This document shows, piece after piece, positions 6,680-15,163 of a stretch of DNA of 44,203 nucleotides. Both the position numbers and the translations under genes were made by a program. Every line of letters starts with the position of its first letter. The first letter of the stretch is position 1. Under the pieces are notes generated by a model. It had not been told where the DNA came from. It did not search any database and worked only from the letters and a program-made list of their open reading frames with translations. This DNA comes from Acidobacteriota bacterium (GTDB taxonomy: Bacteria > Acidobacteriota > Blastocatellia > Pyrinomonadales > Pyrinomonadaceae): the NCBI GenBank assembly GCA_003222975.1, contig QHXN01000035.1:1-44203 (forward strand). The letters run 5' to 3'.

Positions 6680-7998
6680 CACAGCAGTCCCCGCTCTTTA
6701 ACTCTGATGTAAGTTTCCAGAAGCGCGGGCACGAGCGCGGCGGTCGTCACGTCGAGGGCGAGGCCGCCCTGCGCTTCGACGAGGCGGAGCGCCGACTCGC
6801 GCTGGAACATGATCTCTTCGGCGACCGATTGCGCGAACAACTCGTGGAGGCTTGCGGGCGCGTCGCGCACGGAGGCGCGCAGGTCGCGGTCGGCGATGGT
6901 GACGACGAGCGGGAGGTGGCGCGGGCGGAGTATGCGGAGCGAGGTCAGAAGCTCGCGTGAGCCTTCCTCGTCCACGAGGTCTGTGAGGACGACGACGAAG
7001 GAGCGGCGCTTGCAGTTGGCGGCGATGAACTCGAAGGCGCGCGTGTAGGATGGTTCAATCAACTCCGGCTCGACGGCGTGCAGGGCTTCGAGCACGGCGT
7101 CCACCTGCTCGCGCCCCTTCGAGGGCGGGACGAAGGCCCGGACGCGCCGACCGAAGACGATGAGTCCCGCGTGGTCGCCCGCGCGCCGGGCCGCGCTCAT
7201 CAGCGCGAGCGCCGCGTGGATGGCCGTGTCGAACTTCGACTCGTCCTCGATGCGCGCCGTCATCAAACGCCCCGCGTCGAGCGCGACGACGACGGTCTGG
7301 TCGCGCTCGATCTGGTACTGCCGGGTCGTCAGGCGACCGCGCCGCGCCGTCGCGCTCCAGGAGACGTGGCGCAACTCGTCGCCCGGCACGTACTCGCGCA
7401 GGGATTCGAAGTCGCGCCCCTCGCCGCGCCACGCCGCGCGCCTCTGCGCCGCGACGAGCGAGCGAGCGCCCAGGGCCTTCAGCTCCGCCTCGCGCGCGCG
7501 CCTGATGTTCGGATAGACCTTCACCGCGCTTGCTTCGCCCGCTCGCTCCTCGCGCCACACGAGGCCGAGCCGCGACACGTAACGGACGGCCACGCGCCCG
7601 AACTCGAAGCGCCCCCGCCGCGGCGGCCTCAAAACGTAAACGAGGGTCTGCGACTCTTGCGGCCCCAGGCTCAACTCCGCCTCGCGCGGCGAGAGCAGCG
7701 TCATCTCCGGCGGGTACTCGTCCTTGATTTTCAGTTTGAAGGCGCGCGGCGTGTGGTTGCTGACGCGGACGAGCACCTCCGTCTCCGCGCCGATGTGGAA
7801 GCGTCCGCCGAACTCGCGCACGATCTCGAAGCCTTCGGGCAGACGGCTCGCGCGGCTGTCCAGAAAGGCGGCGGCGAGCAGGCCGGCGTCAAATGCGAGC
7901 GTCAGCCAGCGCAAACCGGGCCGCCCCCAAGACAGCGAGAGCGGCACAAGGCCGAGCGCCAGGAGCGCGTAGAAGAGTCTGGTGAAGACGAAGCGCAT
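6679..7998 (-). CDS. DUF58 domain protein (von Willebrand A-like fold)
   Basis: The 439-residue protein has two N-terminal hydrophobic segments (about residues 4-22 and 32-46), a beta-rich middle part and then the DUF58 signature EGRDFESLREYVPGDELRHV followed by WSATARRGRLTTRQYQIERD near residues 190-230. The following VVVALDAGRLM stretch begins a vWA-like domain that runs to the C-terminus. In known operons DUF58 proteins work with a MoxR AAA+ ATPase as chaperone or regulatory partners at the membrane. It is the last intact gene of the operon running leftward from 14.7 kb, but is separated from moxR by a lipase and a thioesterase. The stop codon touches the octamer arm. Confidence 0.9.
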   Translation of the reverse strand: MRFVFTRLFYALLALGLVPLSLSWGRPGLRWLTLAFDAGLLAAAFLDSRASRLPEGFEIVREFGGRFHIGAETEVLVRVSNHTPRAFKLKIKDEYPPEMTLLSPREAELSLGPQESQTLVYVLRPPRRGRFEFGRVAVRYVSRLGLVWREERAGEASAVKVYPNIRRAREAELKALGARSLVAAQRRAAWRGEGRDFESLREYVPGDELRHVSWSATARRGRLTTRQYQIERDQTVVVALDAGRLMTARIEDESKFDTAIHAALALMSAARRAGDHAGLIVFGRRVRAFVPPSKGREQVDAVLEALHAVEPELIEPSYTRAFEFIAANCKRRSFVVVLTDLVDEEGSRELLTSLRILRPRHLPLVVTIADRDLRASVRDAPASLHELFAQSVAEEIMFQRESALRLVEAQGGLALDVTTAALVPALLETYIRVKERGLL

Positions 7999-8146
7999 CG
8001 CTAAGAAACTCGCGACGACAGAGCCAGGAAACTCGCGAGGACAGACACGCGGGCGCGTTCAGTTCTTAATCCGCCGGCATTCGGTTCTCAACTCGTCGGA
8101 CGCCGCCGAGGGACTCAACGCCGTTTTTCTCTCTCCGATTCGTCGC

Positions 8147-8584
8147 TCACGCCGCGACCGTCATCATCGTGGCGAGCATGGTCGCGACCGCCTTCTCCGC
8201 GCCGCCCGCGGCGGCGAAGAGGTCGCCCGCGCAGACAGTGATGCTGCGCCCCGCCCGCTTGACCCGCGCCCGCGCGACAAAGCGCTCGCCCACGGCGGGC
8301 GCGAGGAGGTTGAGCTTGAACTCGACGGAGACGACCTCCGCGCCCGCGGGCGCGAGCGTCAGGGCCGCGTAGCCGCACGCCGAGTCAACGACCGCCGCGA
8401 CCACCCCCGCGTGCAGGTAGCCGTGCTGCTGCGTCAGGTCTTCGCGGAACAGCAATTCAATTTCCACCTCGCCCGGCACGACGCGCGCCAGTGCCGCGCC
8501 GATTGTCGCCATCACGCGCTGGCGGGCGAAGCTGGCGCGCACGCGCGCCTCGTACTCTGTGTCTCGCGGGACGAAGTCGTTCAT
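8147..8584 (-). CDS. PaaI-family hotdog-fold thioesterase
   Basis: The 145-residue protein has a single hotdog domain. The active-site helix region reads QQHGYLHAGVVAAVVDSACG (about residues 52-71), with the HG and Asp placement of PaaI-like acyl-CoA thioesterases; the strand VSVEFKLNLLAPAVG follows as expected. It would hydrolyse acyl- or aryl-CoA thioesters in the cytoplasm; the substrate is not predictable. It lies between the lipase and DUF58 genes on the same strand with a 39-base gap after the lipase, so the two accessory enzymes may be co-transcribed inside the MoxR operon. Confidence 0.88.
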   Translation of the reverse strand: MNDFVPRDTEYEARVRASFARQRVMATIGAALARVVPGEVEIELLFREDLTQQHGYLHAGVVAAVVDSACGYAALTLAPAGAEVVSVEFKLNLLAPAVGERFVARARVKRAGRSITVCAGDLFAAAGGAEKAVATMLATMMTVAA

Positions 8585-8623
8585 CGCACGCCGCCTATCC
8601 CTCGAAAGATTCCCCGGCCCGCG

Positions 8624-9682
8624 TCATTTCAGGTGCGCGTTCCAGATGTGCGTGGCGTAGAGCGTCGGGACGTGATCCTTCAACTGCTCCGGGATGAGCC
8701 TCGCCACGAGCGAGTTGATCGTGCCGAACACGTCGAACGAGCGCCTGAGCACCCCGCCCGCGAAATTCACGACGCTCTTGAGCGGCCCCACGCCGTCGCC
8801 GATCTCGCCGTCGCTGTTGATGAACTTCAGAGTGCCCGCGTGCCGGAAGCCGAAGGATTCCGGCGGGACGACCGTCACGATGTCCCGGTTGTTGACGAAG
8901 CGGAAATAGCCCATGCCGTGCTTTGCCAGCACGCCGCCGAGGTGGCTCACGAAATCTTTGTCGCCCGTGAGCGGGTTGCCGTAGGTGTAGAGGCCGTGCA
9001 TGTCGAAGTCGGGGAGCGAGTCGCACTTGGCGGCGGCGAGCACGGCGAGCGCCGCGCCGAGGCTGTGACCCGTGATCCAGAACGCGCGCCTGCCGTCGTT
9101 GAGTTCTCGCAGGTGCGACGACAACTCGTCCCATACGTCGTCCAAAGCCCTCTTGAAGCCTTCGTGCACACGCCCCTTGCTCGCGTCCGCGTCGTCGAAC
9201 AAGACCAGCTTGAAGCGTGCGTCGGTCACGATGTCGTTGAAGATGTGCGTGAAGTCGGGGCGGCCCGCGGCACGCTCTGTGGGGCGCAGGCCGCTCTCCG
9301 TCCCCCTGAAGGCGACGACGGCGAGGTCGTCGTTGCTGGCGACGAAGCACTGCGTGTCGTCCTTGCCGAGCCGGTTTTCGAGGGCCGAGCCGGTGAACTC
9401 CACCCGCGTAAAGCCTGCGGCTAAGAACTCGTCTCTGACGCGGGGCGGGTCGTCGTAAACCAGCGTGGAGGCGTCGGCCAGCCACCACGCGTTCACCATC
9501 CTGAAGTCCTTCGCCTCGCGGTCGAAGGGGCTGGCCGCGCCGCCGGCCTTGCGATTGAAGCCGTGGCGCGCGTCGTCAACGCGCAGCCGTTTCTCGTCGC
9601 CGTCGGCGAAGAACTTGTAAGTCTCGTAGGGAGGTATCAGGTTGTCGAGTCCTATTACGGGGACGGGTTTTGTTTCGCTCAT
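8624..9682 (-). CDS. Class 3 lipase family protein
   Basis: Start ATG 9682 is preceded by GGAGGAAAGACG, a strong ribosome-binding site; an in-frame start 14 codons upstream has none. The 352-residue protein has an alpha/beta-hydrolase class 3 lipase domain: VVAFRGTES (125-131, oxyanion region), the nucleophile elbow TGHSLGAAL with Ser207, and LYTYGNPLTGD beyond it. A later Asp in NNRDIV and a His near the C-terminus (DHVPTLYATHIW) are candidates for the triad. There is no signal peptide, so it may be intracellular. It follows moxR by 49 bases and lies in the operon, though it is not a usual member of MoxR clusters. Confidence 0.87.
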   Translation of the reverse strand: MSETKPVPVIGLDNLIPPYETYKFFADGDEKRLRVDDARHGFNRKAGGAASPFDREAKDFRMVNAWWLADASTLVYDDPPRVRDEFLAAGFTRVEFTGSALENRLGKDDTQCFVASNDDLAVVAFRGTESGLRPTERAAGRPDFTHIFNDIVTDARFKLVLFDDADASKGRVHEGFKRALDDVWDELSSHLRELNDGRRAFWITGHSLGAALAVLAAAKCDSLPDFDMHGLYTYGNPLTGDKDFVSHLGGVLAKHGMGYFRFVNNRDIVTVVPPESFGFRHAGTLKFINSDGEIGDGVGPLKSVVNFAGGVLRRSFDVFGTINSLVARLIPEQLKDHVPTLYATHIWNAHLK

Positions 9683-9731
9683 CGTCTTTCCTCCGCGCGG
9701 CCTGCGCCGCGCCGCGGGCCGCACAAAAAAA

Positions 9732-10685
9732 CTAGCGAGGGACTTCGACCATGTTCAGGATGTCGGTGATGACGGCGTCGGTGGTCGCGCCGTCGAGTTC
9801 GGCCTCGGCGCGAAGGTTGATGCGGTGGCGCAGGGCCGCGCGGGCGATGTCGCGCACGTCGTCGGGCGTGGCGAAGTCGCGGCCCCGCATCGCCGCGAGC
9901 GCCTTCGAGCAGAGGAGGAGTGCGACCGAGGCGCGCGGGCTTGCGCCGTAGGCGACCGACGGGTGCTCGCGCGTGCGCCGCACGACCTCGACCAGGTATT
10001 TCTGCACTCCCGGCTCCATGCGCGCGCTCTGAATTTCCGCGCGGCAGTGCACGAGGGCGTCCGGCTCGGCGAGCGGGCGTATGTCCACCTGTTCGAGCCG
10101 CCGCGCGTTGAAGCCTGAGTCCCAGTTGCCGACGACGCGCGCCTCCTCGTCGGCTGTCGGGTAGCCGACGAGAATCTTGAGGAGGAAGCGGTCGAGCTGC
10201 GCTTCGGGCAGAGGGTACGTGCCCTCGTACTCGATGGGGTTCTCCGTGGCGAAGACTGTGAAGAGCGGGGAGAGGCGGTACAGCTCGCCGTCAATCGTCA
10301 CCTGCCTCTCCTCCATCGCTTCCAGAAGCGCGGCCTGCGTCTTCGGCGGCGTGCGGTTGATCTCGTCGGCGAGCAAAACGTCTGTGAAGACGGGGCCGCG
10401 GCGCAAAGAGAAGCTGGCAGTAGCGGTATTGAAGACGTTCGTGCCCGTAATGTCCGAGGGCATCAGGTCGGGCGTGAACTGGATGCGGCTGAAGTCCGCG
10501 CCGACGATGCGCGCCAGCGTCTTCACCAGAAGCGTCTTCGCCGTGCCCGGCACGCCCTCAAGGAGCGCGTGCCCCTCGGCCAGGAGCGCCACCAAGACCT
10601 GCTCGACGACCTCATCCTGCCCGACGATGACCTTGCCCAGCTCCGCGCGTATGTGCTCGACGGTTGTGGGGACGTGTTGAAGCAT
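9732..10685 (-). CDS. MoxR-family AAA+ ATPase
   Basis: The 317-residue protein is a full-length MoxR ATPase. Walker A is GVPGTAKT (44-51), Walker B is VLLADE (103-108) followed by [18 protein letters not shown], sensor 1 lies in [21 protein letters not shown], and the C-terminal lid contains GASPRAS. MoxR proteins act as ATP-driven chaperones on vWA-type partners; here the obvious partner is the DUF58 protein downstream and the membrane proteins upstream. The 156-base gap before it carries a heptamer-repeat arm. Confidence 0.95.
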   Translation of the reverse strand: MLQHVPTTVEHIRAELGKVIVGQDEVVEQVLVALLAEGHALLEGVPGTAKTLLVKTLARIVGADFSRIQFTPDLMPSDITGTNVFNTATASFSLRRGPVFTDVLLADEINRTPPKTQAALLEAMEERQVTIDGELYRLSPLFTVFATENPIEYEGTYPLPEAQLDRFLLKILVGYPTADEEARVVGNWDSGFNARRLEQVDIRPLAEPDALVHCRAEIQSARMEPGVQKYLVEVVRRTREHPSVAYGASPRASVALLLCSKALAAMRGRDFATPDDVRDIARAALRHRINLRAEAELDGATTDAVITDILNMVEVPR

Positions 10686-10728
10686 TTAGAAGCAGTGACG
10701 GGTGAAGCGTGACAAGTGACGAGTTGAA
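10684..10728. repeat. Single heptamer-repeat arm between DUF4350 and moxR
   Basis: Just before the moxR start the plus strand reads as 7-base units AGTGACG, GGTGAAG, CGTGACA, AGTGACG, AGTTGAA. No well-matched inverted partner is present, so this is a lone arm. The same kind of unit (ACTGACG) occurs three times at 31680-31726. The rest of the 156-base gap (10686-10841) shows no gene. Confidence 0.5.
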
Positions 10729-10841
10729 GCCGTCGCCGGGTTGTCATCTCACCGCCGCGAAAGTCCTTTCAAGAATCGCAGAGCATAGTCTTGCCGGACA
10801 GCGCAGGAACTTATCACAGAACTTCTTCCGCAGTCTCCTCT

Positions 10842-12305
10842 TCAACGCGCTTGGCGAATCTCGCGCGCGCGCATGAGGATGCCGAGGTCGCGTTCGAGTT
10901 CGCGAAGCTCGCGGGCGAGCGAGAGGGCGCGGCGGGCCGTGAGCGGCGCGCCGGCAATTGAGTCCTCGCACTCGCGCAGCAGCGCTTCGAGCCTGCGCGG
11001 GTCGCGGCCTGAGCGCGCGGCGACGCGCGCGGCGACCTGTTCGAGCGGGGCGCTAGCGCCGACCCCGCCGTAGCGCGCCAGCGCCCGGCGCGTGCGCTGG
11101 TAGATGTTCTCGACGGCGAGGTCGTAGGCGCGCGCGCGCTGCTGAAGCTCGGCCATCGAGGCGACGAATTCGAGCTTGGAGCGGCGGTCGGCGCGCGGGG
11201 CCGGCAGCGGGCGCGCGAAGCGTCGGCCTCGCGTCCAGACGAGCGCGGCGACGAGCAGTCCGGTCTGCGCGAAGAGCCACAGAACGGGCGTGCCGCGGAA
11301 GTACGCGAAGAACTGGTTCTCGGTCGCGCCGTAGCCCTGGTGGAACTCGTCGAAGGCGACGCGACCGCCGCGCTGCCCGTCGGTGACGACGCCCGCGGCG
11401 AGGAACAGATTGTCGGCGCGGTTGATGCCGCCGTTCGAGACGATGTATGGGTCGCTCAGGACGACCACGCGACCGCGACCGTAGGCGTAGTCAACGAGCA
11501 GCGCGCCCTCGCCCTCGCGCCCGTCCTTGACGTGAACGACCGGCGCGCCCGTCTCTTCGGTCGAGTCGCCCGCGCCGGCCTGCGGCGTCGCGGCGGGCGC
11601 GGGCGGCGTCGGTTCGGACTCCTCCCCGCCGAACAACCCCTCGTCCTCTTCGGGCGTCGGCGTGGGCGTGGGCGTGTTGATGACGCGCGGGCCGCGCCGG
11701 TTAGCGCCGCCCGCGGCGGGCGCGTTCGCGTCCGTCTGATAGACGTGCAGGCGACCGGCGAAGCGCGAGCGCGCGACCTCGGCCACGTCGCGCGTGAGCG
11801 CGGTCGGCTGCGCGGGCGCGAGCAGGGGCACGCCGCGCGTCATCACCTCCACGTCGTCGGTGCGAACTTCCGCTCCGGGGTACTCGAACTGCTCCGAGCC
11901 GACGCGCCAGTGCCCCGCCGCCGTCGGCAGAAGCTTCGGGTCGGGGCTGCGGTCAACGAGGACGAGCCGCCCGCCGCGCTCGACCCAGCGCAGGACGGCT
12001 TCCGCTTCGCGCCTCTCGAACGCGTGGCGCAGCTTGCCGACGACGACGAGGCTCGCCACCCCGCCCTCGCCTTCGTCCAGCAGCGCGGACATCGGCTGCC
12101 GCCAGCGCACAACGTCCACGCCACTCTGTTGCAGGTACTCGAAGAGCGCGAGCGTGCCCGTGCCGCCCGCGTTCAGCGTCGAGCGGTCGGGCTGCAACTC
12201 CGTGTCGCCCTCCTGCTCGACGCGCACGTAAGACGCGGCGTTGAGCGCCACGAGCAGGACGAGCATCAAGACGACGCTCAGGAAGATTAGGAGACGACCA
12301 CGCAT
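10842..12305 (-). CDS. DUF4350 domain membrane protein
   Basis: The 487-residue protein has an N-terminal membrane anchor (LLIFLSVVLMLVLLVAL), a large extracytoplasmic part with the DUF4350 pattern (STLNAGGTGTLALFEYLQQS, then GRLVLVDRSPDPKL), a Thr/Pro and acidic linker (TPTPTPTPEEDEG), the segment RVVVLSDPYIVSNGGINRADN, a second membrane segment near residues 335-355 and a basic helical cytoplasmic tail. DUF4350 proteins form part of MoxR/DUF58/DUF4129 clusters and are thought to be structural membrane components. It follows the DUF4129 gene by 82 bases that are almost wholly a perfect palindrome. Confidence 0.88.
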   Translation of the reverse strand: MRGRLLIFLSVVLMLVLLVALNAASYVRVEQEGDTELQPDRSTLNAGGTGTLALFEYLQQSGVDVVRWRQPMSALLDEGEGGVASLVVVGKLRHAFERREAEAVLRWVERGGRLVLVDRSPDPKLLPTAAGHWRVGSEQFEYPGAEVRTDDVEVMTRGVPLLAPAQPTALTRDVAEVARSRFAGRLHVYQTDANAPAAGGANRRGPRVINTPTPTPTPEEDEGLFGGEESEPTPPAPAATPQAGAGDSTEETGAPVVHVKDGREGEGALLVDYAYGRGRVVVLSDPYIVSNGGINRADNLFLAAGVVTDGQRGGRVAFDEFHQGYGATENQFFAYFRGTPVLWLFAQTGLLVAALVWTRGRRFARPLPAPRADRRSKLEFVASMAELQQRARAYDLAVENIYQRTRRALARYGGVGASAPLEQVAARVAARSGRDPRRLEALLRECEDSIAGAPLTARRALSLARELRELERDLGILMRAREIRQAR

Positions 12306-12308
12306 TAG

Positions 12309-12388
12309 AGTTCAAAGTTTCAAGTTCAAGGTTCAAAGTTCGAGGCCAAAGCATTTAACTTTGAACCTTGAACTTGAAACTTTGAACT
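12309..12388. repeat. Perfect 32-bp heptamer-repeat palindrome between DUF4129 and DUF4350 genes
   Basis: The left arm 12309-12340 and right arm 12357-12388 are exact reverse complements over 32 bases with a 16-base loop. Each arm is a run of 7-base units: AGTTCAA, AGTTTCA, AGTTCAA, GGTTCAA. The right end supplies the first base of the DUF4129 stop codon on the minus strand, and the left end lies four bases from the DUF4350 start. The transcript of this operon must read through it; no T-tract follows on the minus strand. Confidence 0.92.
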
Positions 12389-13539
12389 TATAACGCCTTC
12401 AGCGCCTGCCGGCAGCGCGTGCGGAAGTCGTCCCAGTCCGCGTCGCTCGCGTCACGGAAGCCGTACCAATGCAGCTCGAAGTCGAAGGTGAGCGGCATCA
12501 TCTCGGTGTAGAGGCGCGGCGCGGCGCTGCGGCGGACGGCGTCGAGGTAGTCGCGGTTCGTCCTGTGCTGCGCCAGCCTGACGACGCCGCGGTCGCCGAG
12601 TTCGCAGAGCAGGGCGATGTAGGACTTGCGTATCGCGCCGCGCAGGTCGCCCGCGCGCGCGAGCCGCTCGGCGGCGTCGAGGAGGTCTGCCGGAGTCTGG
12701 TCGGCTTCGAGCCGCTCGCCGAGGACGACGCGCGGCCCGCGCTTGAGCCGGAGCGTCCTCAGCCCCCGCGCGCGGCGCGACCAGACGCGCCACCCGACGT
12801 ATGAGAGGACGGCGAGGCAGAGCGCGAGGACGATGAGTTGGGCGAGCTGCGAGGCGCGCGGGTTCGTGCCCGGCTCGATCCCCGGCCCGCTCGGCAGGTG
12901 TCTGGCAATCCAGTCGAGGATGTCTCTGACGAGGCGCTGGAGTGCGCCCCCGCGCTGCACGTTCCGGTTGAATTCCGGGTCGCGCAGAATCGCGTTCAGG
13001 CGACCGCGCTCGGCGTCCTTGTCCTGCGGGGGCGTGTCGGCGAGCTGCCCTTCGAGCGCGCGTAGGCGGGCGGCTGTCGAGCGAAGCGACTGCGCGCGCT
13101 TGTCGTTGTTCGACACGTGTTTGTACTCTTCGAGCGCCGCGTAGAGCCAGGAGTTGTCAACCTCAACCGCGCCGCCCGCCCGCTCGACTTTTTCTTTCGG
13201 CGGCAGAAGGCCGCGCACCCTCTCAAACGTCGCCCGCTCCCTCTTCGGCAGTTGGAGCGCTACGTCGGGGTCGAAGCCCTCCCTCGTCCAGACTTCGGGC
13301 TTCTCGTTTTTGCTCAACTGTTCGCAGAACGCGGCCAGCTCTTCGAGCGTCGCCGCGCAGTCGCCCACGCGCGCATGGTACTGCGCGAACGCCAGCGGCG
13401 CGGCGGCGCGCGCCGCCGACGGGGGCGCTGACTTCGGCGCGGCCTTCTGCGCCCGCGCGGCGCTCGCCGGCAGGAGAAGCAGCGGGAGCAGCGCGAGGAG
13501 CGGCGCGCGGGGCGAGGCTCTGTTCGGCGAAGTGCTCAT
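12388..13539 (-). CDS. DUF4129 domain membrane protein
   Basis: ATG 13539 is used; a TTG one codon upstream is possible. The 383-residue protein has an N-terminal signal/anchor rich in leucine and ending AARAQ, an extracytoplasmic helical part, one membrane segment near residues 235-255 (LAQLIVLALCLAVLSYVGW) and a C-terminal cytoplasmic DUF4129 domain with AGDLRGAIRKSYIALLCEL, TNRDYLDAVR and FELHWYGF. DUF4129 often follows a transglutaminase-like domain; here that domain is absent. It is the second gene of the operon. The stop codon is formed at the edge of the palindrome downstream. Confidence 0.86.
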   Translation of the reverse strand: MSTSPNRASPRAPLLALLPLLLLPASAARAQKAAPKSAPPSAARAAAPLAFAQYHARVGDCAATLEELAAFCEQLSKNEKPEVWTREGFDPDVALQLPKRERATFERVRGLLPPKEKVERAGGAVEVDNSWLYAALEEYKHVSNNDKRAQSLRSTAARLRALEGQLADTPPQDKDAERGRLNAILRDPEFNRNVQRGGALQRLVRDILDWIARHLPSGPGIEPGTNPRASQLAQLIVLALCLAVLSYVGWRVWSRRARGLRTLRLKRGPRVVLGERLEADQTPADLLDAAERLARAGDLRGAIRKSYIALLCELGDRGVVRLAQHRTNRDYLDAVRRSAAPRLYTEMMPLTFDFELHWYGFRDASDADWDDFRTRCRQALKAL

Positions 13540-13612
13540 CAACTTACGGCGCGACGCCCGGTGAACTTGCGACGCGACGCGACTAGCTCAAGGTGCGTCG
13601 CCGGGGCGGCCT

Positions 13613-14701
13613 TCAAAGTCCCAGGACTGATCCGGGGAACTTTTCCTCCTCGCGCGTTCGCGCCGGCTTAGCTTGCGGCGCGGCCAGCGCCGGGGCGAGG
13701 GGCACGCGCGCGCCCGCGGGCAGCGCTGGCATCTCGCCGAAGCGCTGCGCCGCCATCAATTCGATGTCGTAGCCCTCGTGCCGCACGCGCTCGTCCACGT
13801 AGAGCAGAGACATCCCCAGCATCCAGACGGGCGCGATCAGGATCGTGCTGAACTGCACGACGACCTCGTAGGTCACCGTGTACCAGGCGGGCAGGCGCGT
13901 CGCATCCAACTGGAACGGGCTGACGCCGTTCAGGTACGCGAACCAGCCGAGCGGGACGAGCAGCAGAATTATCGTCGAGTAGGTCGCGAAGCTCGTGAAC
14001 AGGAACATCCCCATCAGGCGGCGGACGTTGCCGCGCGCCAACTCCACGCTCCGGCTGACGGACTCGGCTACGCCGCGCCCCTCAACCATCAACACCTGCG
14101 GCACGTAGGCCACGCGCCCCGCGACGAGGAAGAAGACGTAGAGCATCAGCAGCAGCGCCGCGAGGTAGAGCACGACGGCGAGCACGCCGGTCAACCACGG
14201 CAGCCCCGCGACGGTCGAAACCAAGACCGCGACGAAGAGCAGAAACAGCGCGAGGCCGAACACGACGAACGACGCCGCCAGAGAGATCAGCAGCCAGAGG
14301 ACGACCGCCAGCGTCGCCGCGAGCAGCCCCCAGAAGCGCGAGCGCACGCTCCGGTAGATGAGCCGCGCCGTGACGGCCTCGCCCCAGAGCAGGTGCATCA
14401 CGAGGTTGCGCGACGCGCCGCCCATCACGATCAACTGCGCGAGCAGCCCCAGAAACCAGATGAGCACCCCGAAGAACGCGAGCAGGGAGTAGAGCGCCAG
14501 CCGTCCCTCGCTCCCCGTGGCCGCGATGGCGCGGACGCTCACCGACCACAGAACCGTGCCCGCCGCCGAGACGACGACGGGCGGCGCGCTGGCGCGTATG
14601 AGCGCCATGAAGTGTCGGCGGTAGAGCCGCACCGTGCGGTCAATGAGGTCGCCCGCGCCGAGCGGTGCCAGTTGCAATTGTTTGACAGCGAGCGTCGCCA
14701 A
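13613..14701 (-). CDS. Polytopic membrane protein of the MoxR operon (glycerophosphoryl-diester-phosphodiesterase membrane-domain-like)
   Basis: The 362-residue protein starts at TTG 14701, which places the typical opening QLAPLGAGDLIDRTVRLYRR at the N-terminus; the next ATG would cut into it. There are about six long hydrophobic segments, including an almost continuous one at residues 120-200. The C-terminus is soluble and Ala/Pro-rich. The opening motif and layout match membrane proteins that precede DUF4129 genes in similar clusters and are often labelled as GdpD membrane-domain or DUF7544-like (recalled, not searched). No catalytic motif is visible. It is the first gene of the leftward operon. 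Confidence 0.72.
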   Translation of the reverse strand: MATLAVKQLQLAPLGAGDLIDRTVRLYRRHFMALIRASAPPVVVSAAGTVLWSVSVRAIAATGSEGRLALYSLLAFFGVLIWFLGLLAQLIVMGGASRNLVMHLLWGEAVTARLIYRSVRSRFWGLLAATLAVVLWLLISLAASFVVFGLALFLLFVAVLVSTVAGLPWLTGVLAVVLYLAALLLMLYVFFLVAGRVAYVPQVLMVEGRGVAESVSRSVELARGNVRRLMGMFLFTSFATYSTIILLLVPLGWFAYLNGVSPFQLDATRLPAWYTVTYEVVVQFSTILIAPVWMLGMSLLYVDERVRHEGYDIELMAAQRFGEMPALPAGARVPLAPALAAPQAKPARTREEEKFPGSVLGL

Positions 14702-15163
14702 GATTTCTGCGTCCGTCGGGGCCGGAGGATTTCAGCCTTGCGCGGGAGGCGGAGGGATTGTAGCACACGCTGAAGGGACGCTCTGCCGCCCTGCGGGGCC
14801 GAAGCGAGAGAGCGAGCCGGCGCTTCGGCAGCGGGCCGGGACGGAAATGAGAACTAACGAGAGTCCTTCCTCCGCCCCAGGGTCGGGCCACCGGGTGGCC
14901 GAAATGATTATTCAAAATTTTGAAGTTGGCTTCAAAAATTCGTTTCCCAAGCCTAAATTTGAGCCTGTTCGCGCGTCAGAAAGGGAGTTTCATTTCAGCA
15001 GTTAAACTATTCAATTCTTGCGACTTACCTTCCAACAATCGGGACGGCGCGCGGAGATGGCCTTTGAGTTGCCTGATGCAGCCCCGGCAATTCTTTAAGC
15101 CAAGCGTCACACACAGAAAGGGTGCCTTTGAGGTACTTAGACACAACGAAAGGAATGGTTAGC
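14702..15163. promoter_or_regulatory. Divergent region between the MoxR operon and TonB receptor 1
   Basis: No supported gene is present. The right half (14905-15010) is AT-rich compared with the surroundings and is the likely promoter and leader region of the receptor gene. AAAGGA at 15150-15155 is the ribosome-binding site that favours ATG 15164 over the ATG at 15155. No convincing -35/-10 pair was identified. Confidence 0.35.

Noticed and set aside
7982-9424. Long plus-strand frame opposite the thioesterase and lipase genes
   Set aside because: It is an Arg/Glu/Val-rich antisense shadow in GC-rich DNA, with no ribosome-binding site or domain; the minus-strand genes show clear family motifs.
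15122-15163. Upstream starts (15122, 15155) for TonB receptor 1
   Set aside because: They place residues before the signal peptide, and AAAGGA is spaced correctly only for ATG 15164.
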